DNA of 64,000 bases from Euglena gracilis (taxonomy: Eukaryota; Euglenida; Euglenophyceae; Euglenales): assembly GCA_039621445.1 (NCBI GenBank), contig CP154957.1:40388011-40452010 (forward strand), written 5' to 3'. Positions 55,401-64,000 of this stretch are shown in pieces. The notes under the pieces were generated by a model. That model saw only the letters and a list, made by a program, of their open reading frames with translations. It was not told the origin of the DNA and made no database searches. The position numbers and the translations under genes are program-made. Position 1 is the stretch's first letter. Every line of letters begins with the position of its first letter.

Positions 55401-56275
55401 CTAATGTCCTGGCGGGGTCGTCTTTCGGGCCCCCTGGATGAAAAAAACCTTTAACGTCTAATGGAATCAATTGCATTTACAAACGAGATTATGTTAGAAA
55501 AAAACTTGGAAGTGTCTCGCAGGAAACCCCACAGTGCCAATGGTCTTGTGGTTTAAGAAAATCAAAAAAAGTGGCAGTGGAAAAATTTTGGGGCGCTTCA
55601 AGCCCATTACCAGCGGTTGGGGGTCGGGGTAAAGGCAAGAATGACAGTGATAAGGTGGTGCACAGCGTCCCCCCACCTGAAAAGTACGGGGTCCGAATGG
55701 TTTCCCCCCGGAAGGCACGACCCGGAGGGAATTTACCAAGGGGGCGAAGCAAAAGACGGTGGTGAGCCCCCCACTCCCCACCCAGGGAAAAGCACCCCAT
55801 GAAAGAAAAGCAAGGCTTGCCTGTGAAGGCGTGTCGCCCGCGCGCAGAACTACACAAAATTCAATTTCGCCGACGAGTGATACAACCGGGAAGAATCTTG
55901 GAAACAAGGTTAAGTTCAAGGAAACTGAGCCACTGTAAGCGTCAGCTGCGTTGCCTGTTCTCTAAAAATACAAGTGGCTTTCAATTTTCATTTTTCACAG
56001 GCACAGGTTCAGCGGTCTTAACTCCCGAAGTGCCCAGTTGTGTTTTTTATTCACTCAAACACAACCCACATTTTTATGCTTTCCTTTCTCCCAGGACAAC
56101 GAGTTTCCGAAGACCACAAAACCAGCAGCGGTGTTTTCCTCCCGGAAATTCAAATTTTCACTTTTCCTATTCAACAGACCAAAAGTTTCAAGTCTGCAGA
56201 ACCAGGAACCGAGGATACAAGAACAAGAATTCAAGAAAGTAGAATTGCGAATTGAGAATTTAAACTGAGAAATTG
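52441..56275. other. Long interval without a recognisable gene
   Basis: 52.45-53.65 kb: A/T-moderate DNA, frames up to 111 aa without motifs, perhaps the 3' part or LTR of the Ty3 remnant. 53.70-53.94 kb: four roughly 60-bp units of CCCACCTCTCGCCGGGGGGG type. 54.0-55.1 kb: no features. 55.1-56.27 kb: G/C runs and open frames up to 147 aa, not recognised. No RNA gene was seen. Confidence 0.6.
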
Positions 56276-56279
56276 AAAA

Positions 56280-59110
56280 TTAAACCATTGATACAAGAAA
56301 TTGAGAATCTGATGAGAGAGATGGCAGAAGTGAAGGAGAGTGTGGCGGGCCCAGCAACAGGAGCCCCCCTGCCAATGCAGCTGCAGTGGAGGATGTCAAG
56401 ATGGAGAAGAGGAGTTTGAAGGAGAGCCCGCTGGCCATGCCGGCCAGTGAGCTGATGTGCTGCGCGCTGCTGTACATAATCCCTCCCACCGCGATGCAAT
56501 TTTATTTTACAGCAGGTTGGACTCTCCTCCTCCTTTGGATTTATTAAAGAAATCTGGGGATGAACTAACACACTACACGGGAGTCCCCCAGGCACCCCCC
56601 CCTCACGTAGAAACAGATTGGACCAGAACCTCCACCAGGCACAGAAAAAAGCAGAAAATTGCATGTACCTACTGGTGCGTACAATTGAATCAGATGACCT
56701 GTAACATCTCAACCAAGCCAGTGCTTGGTTGAGAAGCTTATGGCAGGACCTGCAAGAAATCAGAAGGCAATGCTGGTATGGAAAGATCACAGCACACTGG
56801 AGCTAAGACCAGGCCTCACAACCACAAGGTTGTTGCTAAAGGAGGAAGAACAGAAAATCAGGCAACGTCAGTCAGATCACAGGGGAAGAGGCAGATCACA
56901 GCACAGGGCAGCAACCAAGAGCACCAGACACAGCAGCAGATCAAACTACATGAAAGGAAATGAAAAGGAAAATGAAAAGGAAAAGGGGGGGAAAAGAAAG
57001 AACAACTCTCAGGAGTGAAGGGGCCCTGGTGCAGGCCAGCCCACACCTGCACCAGTGGGAATTGTGCAAACAGATGCAGAACAGTGGGTCACAGCTACCA
57101 GAAAACTTCGAAATTCCAAAACTGCTGCAGGAAAACACCAGCAAAACGCCACCATGCACACGGCACGCCAGATAAAGAATTCAAGAGTGGCAAAAACTGG
57201 GGATAGACAGCGTTTTACAACAAGCGATCACCAAGGGCGTAAAAGCACCGATGACAGGAATCCCTGCACTCAGACAACACACAAAAACAGCAGCAGCCAC
57301 ATAACCAATTCTGGAAACGATAAACGAATACCTGGAAACAGCAGAAATCAGAACACTGACCACAGAGGAAATGCAAAACACCACACAATGGATCCCCACA
57401 CTCTCAAGGGAAAAGAAAGACGGGAAAAATAAGGCTGATAACAGATCTGAGGGAGTTGAACAGTTTGCCATCAAGTACGCAAACACAAACAGAAACATGG
57501 AAAAACATGATCTCAACACTCCAACAACAGGATCGAGAGACCAAAACTCCAGTTCAGTGGGGCATGACATTGGACATCAAAAAATTCTTCCACCACCTTC
57601 AGATACACCCCAAACTACAGAGATGGATGAGGTTTCAATTGGGGAACCAGGGTTTTCAGATTCAAGCACTGCCCTTTGGATGGGCCCTCATGCCATGGTG
57701 GGCACAGAAACTGACCAAACCAATTCGCTTGGCTGTACGAACAAGAAATTCACAACTGTTGGTATGTGGGCGACATCCTGATCCTGGGGGCAACATCACA
57801 GTTGACAGCATGCAGAACAGCGACACTCATCAAACAGTTGACAGCATGTGGAGTGAGACCGAACAGCAAGAAATCGATGCCACAGCCACAGCAACAGGTG
57901 ACCAATTTGGGCCACATTATCGACCTGTTACACAGAAAAATCAGACCACTGCCTGGGAAAGTGGCACTGACATTGAAAGGGATCAAACACCAGCAGAAAG
58001 GCAACACATTTTAACCCGAGCACTGGCCAGACTGGCAGGAAATCTCCTGGACACATGTCACAGCACCACAGCCTTGCAGCGGTTACCAGCCCAAATCATG
58101 AAGCAGGATGCCAAGGGGGTGTCCACAAGATACAAAACACTGGGCTTCTGGAACAAATTCAAGTGCTGGACAATGTCAACACAGAAAACACAGGACATCA
58201 TCCAACTGCTACAACAGGCAGAACATGTCCTGAGGAACCCCATCTCACCAACATTCAGGCCACAGAACAAGTTCCAGTACACCATCACCTCAGACGCCAG
58301 AAACAAAGCATGGGGGGCAGTTATCACACGCAACAATCAGGAACTCAGGACATGTGCAGCACAGTGGGAAACAAAACAAAGGAAAGTACACATCACCACC
58401 AACGAAGCGCTGGCAAGCACAAAAGCAATACAATTCCTCCTCCAGCACATTCCAAACGGCTGCTCACTGACAATTCAAACAGATGCTTCCAGCACAGCCT
58501 GGTTCTGGAAGAAATGGTCAAAGATACCCACCTTGGCCAACCAATTCTTCAACAACTGGGGGCACTACACAATAAGAACATTTGCCCCAACCCCACACAC
58601 ATTGCTGGGCAAACCAACAAAAGGGCAGACTGGCTCTCCAGGTATCCCGACCCCAAAAATTAAGAATTATGCTCTGGACATCAACATTTTTTCACGAGGT
58701 CCGAAACATTTCCAATTTTCCCCCCAAGTGGACCTGTTTGCCGATTCCCACAATCACAAACTGAAAAAATATGCCTCACGGATGGTGGAGGCCCACTCCC
58801 TGGGGAATGCTTGGGACTTGGGTTGGGGGAAATTCCAGAGCTGGGTCAACCCCCCTGGGATGTGATCCCCAGAAACCTGAGGAAAATTCAACAGGACCAT
58901 GCCCTTTGCCCGGTATGCCTGCCAGTGCGGAAAACACAACACTGGTGGAGGGTTCTGATCCCCCCCCCATCATCAGGGGAAAGCCAATATTTCGAGACCC
59001 AGCCCCGCAAACTTGGGGAACCCTTTTCACTGTTTGTCAAGGATGAACAGCCTGACCCCCCAATACATTCGAAAGGCATTAAGAACATTGTAATCCTAGG
59101 AGGATTTTCC
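56280..59110 (+). pseudogene. DIRS-like retroelement: Gag end, RT, RNase H, NPPW domain
   Basis: A Gag-like, Lys/Glu-rich part (56280-57020) is followed by the RT: EWQKLGIDSVLQQAITKGVK (57182), TTQWIPTLSREKKDGK, RLITDLRELNSLP, GMTLDIKKFFHHLQIHPKLQ (motif A with D), ALPFGWALMPWW, and WYVGDILILG where DIRS elements have Y-x-D-D. The first catalytic Asp is Gly here. RNase H follows: YTITSDARNKAWGAVI, SLTIQTDASSTAWFWK, ADWLSRYPDPKNY. Last come PQVDLFADSHNHKL and SWVNPPWDVIPRNL, the adenine-methyltransferase-like segment. A tyrosine recombinase was not found. TAA codons interrupt without shift at 57173 and 57302. Frameshifts lie at A5 (57426), about 57763, 57990, 58590, A5 (58655) and C6 (58851). 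Confidence 0.85.
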
Positions 59111-59235
59111 TTGCAGTGTTTGCTTGCAGTGGGTGGGGGAAGCCTTGGATGTTGTGACAAACACAAGTGCCATTTTGCTACGGCAGGGAAAAAGACGACT
59201 CTTACAAGCGCCGAAAAAGTGCAGGTACGCTGTCA

Positions 59236-59350
59236 CCTTGAGGGCGGGGGTGCTGGCCAGATGGCCTTTTCCTTGGCCTTGCAATCTCCACTCTGGATTT
59301 TTTCAGTGATATCTGTACTTATCAAAAATTTGATCTTTACCGCCTTCCAA
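59236..59350 (+). repeat. Fragment of the TIR transposon's right end
   Basis: CCAGATGGCCTTTTCCTTGG CCTTGCAATCTCCACTCTGG and on to GCCTTCCAAACTT is closely similar to 38680-38800 and 39745-39865 but lacks the terminal repeat. It shows the 37.1-kb transposon family is dispersed in the genome. Confidence 0.85.
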
Positions 59351-61550
59351 ACTTCTGTCGGCTGTTGGCCCACCGACAGCGGGTTTTTCCACATTCCCTC
59401 CGCTACAGGACTCACCCAGTGGGTAGGAATCCCCAGAGCTGTATTGAAAGGACAGCAAAAACGTTGAAGGTCTGGAAATACAAATGAAAAAAATGAAGGA
59501 GCAAGAAATTCAATTCCAAAATCATTGTTTGTATGTCACTGTCACACACTGCACGCACAGTTTTTTACAACCAAGGTGTGCAGGTTTCCTTGTGTGTGCT
59601 TTGCCTTCTGCATCAAGTGCATACTTCAAAAGGGTCTTATTTGTGATTTTCTTTGGATTCAAGAGAAAAAAAACCTAGTTTCAAAGTTTTGGATCCTGCG
59701 CCGGTATGCCAACCCAGCCACTCACAGGGGGCGAAAATCCGGACCTCCTGACCTGAGCTCTCCGGAGACTCTTTTTATTGAAAAACCCTGGGGCTGAGTG
59801 GTGACCGTAGGTGGGGGAAAAGGAAGAATGAGGCCCAGTCGGTCGGGCACTCCATTCCCCAGGCATTTCATTTCATTTTCACGTTTCCGGTCCACTATTT
59901 TCTCTTTGCTTTTTTTCCGAAACCCCCCACCGACATGGTAAGCAGAGGTTTGCTGCTGGGCTTTGCCCAGCAGAATCTTTTTGAAAAAGGTGGTTTCTTT
60001 GGAATGTGTGCACCGTAAATCTGCTGTAATCTGTGCACCAGTGTGTGCTGTATATCGTGGGTGAAAATTTTATTTTGTTATTCTGTTTTTCGAAAATGGG
60101 ATAGAATCAATCTGTGAGCAAGGATCTGGGGGAATGGACACTGAAAAGGGCCCGGATTTTTGCAACTCACAGTAATAGGAGAACGGGCCACGATAGGTGT
60201 CAGCCGTGAGCCAAGCTCTAAGCTCCAGGTTGTTGTCAGGTGTACTTATTTTTCTGTAGCTTGTGCTTTTTGTCTGTGTCTTTTTTTCAGCATTTTTTCC
60301 CCAAAGCAGGCTGTGCTTTTGTTTTGAACGAACTGTGGAGTCTAATCTGGAAGATAATTTTTCTGGCAGAAGTTTTCATTTTCAGGTTTTCATTTTCATT
60401 GATCGTTTTACAGTTTTGGCTGTGGGAAAGTCAATTTTACGTTTTCTCTCCACCAGTGATTCACGTCTTTCATTTTTTCTGGTTGTGGATTTTTTTGGAA
60501 AAAAATCAGAATGCTTGAAGCATGTCATTTTTGAGAGGCACCTTTTTCTCTGCGGTGCACAGTACTCTTTTACTTGTGCTCAAGCAGCCAGACAAATAGT
60601 TCCAAAGTTTTTTGTTTTGCCAGTCCCGGTAAAACTTTGATCGGGGTGAGTTCACTGCAGGTGTTGCAGGTGCTCAATCCACAGATTGGGACATCATTTC
60701 AGTGGGTTTGTATGCTGGTCCCATGCATTTGTGGGCTCAGAGTCCATCTTTTTGGAGATTTTACTGTTTTGTTCAGTGACTTTTTTCCTGTCTGGGACAT
60801 GCATCGACCTGTTCCACTTTCACAGTTTTGTTGTTTCACTCAGTTTCGGTGTGCTTCCAGTGAGGCAGCTCAGTTTGATTTTGGGTAATTGCCGTTTCGA
60901 GGAGAAAATAACACCTCTATCGAACACTGGCTGACAGAGTAATTTTAATTCATTTTGGGAGTGAATGGTCAAAGGTGGGAACCGGGTGTGCAAATCTGGG
61001 AGGAACAGACACCTCAGTCGACACACACTTAAGGGCCAAGGGATCCTGAGTTCAGTGGTTCAGTTTCAGTTCAGTGTTATTGTTTTTGGTCACGACCTGG
61101 GGAATTTTTTGTGACCAATCCAAGTTTTCAGTTGATGGGTAACGAGAGGGGGTACACACACAAGAGGTGCTGCGGCCGCACAATCTCTTGTGTAAACCCC
61201 TAATAAACGAAATCGGCTGGGACATATGGGTGTTTGTGTTTTCTGAGAGCCCCGTTCCGGAAAATATCAGAGTCATCTTTGGGCACCTGAGTGTGCTGTT
61301 CAACTGCGTAATCGCCAGAATTTCTTTTCATGAAATTTGGTTGTATTGTGAAACCTGTCGGGAAAAGAATTCCACCAAAATAATCCTGGAAAGAATCTCA
61401 AAGTGGTGGCAAATTCATTTTTGTTCCCTGTCTTGTGTGGTGTGTTGGCCAAATGGTGTGCCAAAATCTCAATGTCATCTGGAATGGTTTGCTTTGGTTG
61501 TGGTCGGTTGCACATTTTTTCCAACAGCAGCGCTGATTTAGCTGCGTTTT
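59351..61550. other. No supported gene
   Basis: T-rich DNA with frames up to 125 aa rich in Phe/Ser/Leu, which is expected from composition. A short CTGTCGG...CCGACAG inverted pair lies at 59354-59379. It may contain the 3' end of the DIRS-like element, but no terminal repeat was identified. Confidence 0.5.
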
Positions 61551-62129
61551 ATGTTGCAGCCTGCTGCTGTGGATGCTAATTTTGTCGTAAAGGGGTTCCT
61601 TCCATCCCCAATTGCCATGAATGAGATGTTCGTCAATATGCTAGACAATGATGCATCTTGGTTTTTTTGTTGTGGTTTGGCCACACTGACAATTCAATTT
61701 GTGATGGGTTGCGAGGAGGCAGCCGTTGGGTCCAGATTTATGTGGATGTTTGCTGTGTTTCCCTTTTTTGTTTCAATGTTTCCCTCGTGCATGTTTTTAA
61801 ATCAACAATACAAGGGGCAAGATCGAAAACTTCACCGTGGAGAATTTATCAAGAATTTTGCAATTTTGGACTACCACAAGCAGAATATCGTTGCGACGGT
61901 GGGTACTTGGAAGTGGTATTGTTACCCAGCTGGGAAGTTAATGCTGTGCCTTTGTGTGTCGAGGCCTGGGCTGATAATTGGTTTTGATTCAGGGCTGAAG
62001 CCCAGGATTCAGATTCTCGCTCTGAGACAGTCTCAACTCTCCCCAAGTGGTGTGGCCACGCCGAACAGGGGGGGGGGGGGCTGCCCAAATAGTCTGGGTG
62101 CAAGAATCAGCTTATTTTTCCTCCAGTGA
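61551..62129 (+). CDS. Possible protein of unknown function, 192 aa
   Basis: An open frame longer than its surroundings. It has a hydrophobic stretch (FFCCGLATLTIQFVM, then FMWMFAVFPFFVSMFPSCMF) that could be one or two membrane segments, followed by NQQYKGQDRKLHRGEF. The C-terminal quarter runs into a G-run and looks artefactual. No family recognised, no paralogue in the window. It could be chance in T/G-rich DNA. Confidence 0.2.
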   Translation: MLQPAAVDANFVVKGFLPSPIAMNEMFVNMLDNDASWFFCCGLATLTIQFVMGCEEAAVGSRFMWMFAVFPFFVSMFPSCMFLNQQYKGQDRKLHRGEFIKNFAILDYHKQNIVATVGTWKWYCYPAGKLMLCLCVSRPGLIIGFDSGLKPRIQILALRQSQLSPSGVATPNRGGGGCPNSLGARISLFFLQ

Positions 62130-64000
62130 AGAATTATGGAGGAATACAAATGTAAATGGGTTCTCCCATCATTTGTGGGGAGTCCATTTGGCTGAGTGCA
62201 CCGGAGTAATTGTGGTGACAACTGGATTTCTTTCATTGGAGTACCGAGCCTGAGGATTGAGCGTTCAAATTTTCCCGGCATTTTGTTCCTAGCAGACTTC
62301 GTCTCGGGCCACAATTTCCAAGTTTCAGGACCCCTGCCGCACCGCTGTGTGCTGGGGGGGGGGGGGGGCTCAGAGAAGCCTTGTCCTGTGACTAATTTGG
62401 CTTTGGTGGAGCTGAATTTTGTTTTGTAATCGGTTTTGAAATGTGAAGCCCAAGTTGAAATTATTGAGGTTTTGGCCTCCAGCCCTTTGGTTGGGGGGCA
62501 GTGTGAAACCCCATCCTTTGAGGTACGGTGGAATTGTTTGATTTCATTCAGTCTCAACATGGTGACTCCAGTTTGTGATTTAGGTTGTGCCCCTTGCCTC
62601 TTGTTGGGGGAGGGGGGCGGCAGCAAGAAATCGCCTTGGCTGCGAGACTTGGATTTGAATTTTTGGATTTTTGAGTTTGCCAAGTCGTTTGACCCCCATT
62701 GCCTCGGGTGAATCAGCAGGGGGGGTGGCATTGAGAAATTTCCTGGCGGAATTGCATTTTTTAAGTTTTTTGAATTTGCTGAGAACCCTCGACCCTCACG
62801 GCTGTGTTGCCGGGGGGGGGGGGGGGCAGATAGGTTGGTTTTCACAGATATTGTGATTCGGTTTCGCAGCCTGTGCAGCCCACAGTTGTGGGATGTTGTG
62901 TGGCGGACTTTGGGTTTGGAGGTTAGAATTCCTGGTTGGATTTGTTGAGTGCTTTTGCAGGCCTTGCTTTTGTGGAGGATTCATTTGTGCTGGGGAAAAA
63001 AATCTGGTATTTTTTTCCAAAGAAAAACCCGAGTTCGAATTTTGCAGACTGCGGTTTGGATTTTGAGAACTGTGATTTTCATGGAACATTCGAACTCGGG
63101 GGGAGGGGGTATACCCTCCTCTGTTCAGGCCCAGGTGTGTGGGCCATTTTCTGAGTGTGGCGGCTGAGGGCCAAACGGATGCCCTGTGATTTTTTTGTTC
63201 ATTTTTTTCGGTGGGCCAAAGAGATGCCCTTTCCTGAAAGAAAGGCTTCCAGACACATTGTCGGTTGGTTTTTCCTTTGGAGCAAACAATACGTGATCCC
63301 ACACCACACACCCCACCGCACCCGCACATTATACACTGTTCCACTGTTTATTCACTTAACCTCACCTCATTACGCTCACTTTCCTGTCCATAAACCCAAC
63401 ATTCGCTGCATTTGTTCTCTCTCTTTCCTCCGTCTTCCACACTGGAAGGGAATGCTTCGCTCTTCCTTTTTTTACCCAGTCAAAGAATTTCGCCGGGCAC
63501 TGTGAGCCAAGTCCCTTATTCCCAGGAATTTCATTCCTTTACAAAAAAATCAACGTTCTGACGTTATTGTTTGGATTCTTTCCTTCCTCACCAGAGAAAA
63601 TATTTTTGATCACTGCCAAAGGAACATCTTAATTAAGGCAGTGTGAGGGACAGGTATGGGGGGAAGTGTGCCCGAAGTTTTTTTTTTGTTTTTGATTCTT
63701 TTACGGGATTCATATTCCCTTTGCATACACAAGTTCCGACTCAACAAAGTACAAGAATTCCCCCACATTTTTTGTGGGACGTTCCTTTCTCCCTTCCACC
63801 GGTGGTGGGGGGGCTGGCCCGTTATCACCTGATTTTTCAGGTGCCCCTAAAAGCACTATCAAGTTGCTGGGGGGGTCACCACAGCCCTTCATTTTTTTTA
63901 ATAAATGCACCCAGAGGCCAAAACCGCCCACCCTTTTAAAAAAATGCATTTTCCCCCATTCCAGGGGGAGGGGGGGGGCAAAAATTGGTAGGACTAACGT
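62130..64000. other. G-run-punctuated DNA without a recognisable gene
   Basis: Runs of 10-15 G at about 62069, 62357 and 62814 are each followed by GC[AC]..A-type sequence and separated by T-rich DNA. A minus frame of 270 aa (62033-62845) spans these runs with PPPP blocks and is probably an artefact. No RNA gene or known domain was seen through to the end. Confidence 0.6.

Noticed and set aside
62033-62845. 270-aa minus-strand open frame
   Set aside because: Spans several G runs giving PPPP blocks, with no domain and no homologous copy. Likely chance.

Overview
The window looks like nuclear DNA of a large, repeat-dominated eukaryotic genome, most likely a microbial eukaryote such as an alga or other protist. 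The reasons are a split gene with GT-AG introns, an RRM exon, a PHD finger, LINE-like, DIRS-like and Ty3-like retroelement remains, and long microsatellites. No bacterial gene organisation, rRNA, tRNA or CRISPR array was recognised. The species cannot be named from sequence alone.

Left part (1-18.4 kb): a minus-strand gene can be traced through five exons at about 18.3, 11.9, 10.9, 1.0 and 0.3 kb. Splice sites and intron phases agree throughout (1, 0, 0, 0). It encodes the second half of an RRM, a C-x-H...C-x2-C zinc motif and a Pro/Gln-rich tail. Its introns are huge. One 9.8 kb intron contains a long-TIR element, a higher-order repeat (about 206-bp satellite, GGCC-rich array, TACA microsatellite, spacer) and more than 1 kb of TACA repeats.

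Middle part (18.4-35 kb): block after block of DNA in which each block has its own short inverted-repeat 'word' set among G/C homopolymers. It also holds arrays of a composite satellite in opposite orientations and several very long hairpins. Two paralogous small genes lie here, at 25.5 kb (+) and 31.4-31.96 kb (-). They share a previously unrecognised (to me) N-terminal domain with a V-D-P-[IL]-H-G-T-L-L-A core, and the second ends in a canonical C4HC3 PHD finger. Each is enclosed by palindromic or inverted repeats. This is the best candidate for an undescribed gene/repeat unit.

Right part (35-64 kb): a graveyard of mobile elements. There is an unrecognised minus-strand multi-segment gene at 35.6-36.8 kb. 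A TIR transposon at 37.1-40.0 kb has its own 466-bp deletion derivative nested inside. Retroelement-derived reading frames at 40.2-48.25 kb include a zinc-knuckle Gag, a retropepsin and a DIRS-type NPPF-like domain, but no visible RT. A LINE-like RT lies at 49.5-51.5 kb, a Ty3-chromovirus integrase/chromodomain tail at 51.7-52.4 kb, and a DIRS-like RT/RNase H element at 56.3-59.1 kb. Most frameshifts fall in homopolymers, and most same-frame stops could come from CAA, CAG or CGA by one C-to-T change. So both assembly indels and C-to-T decay should be considered before calling these genes dead.
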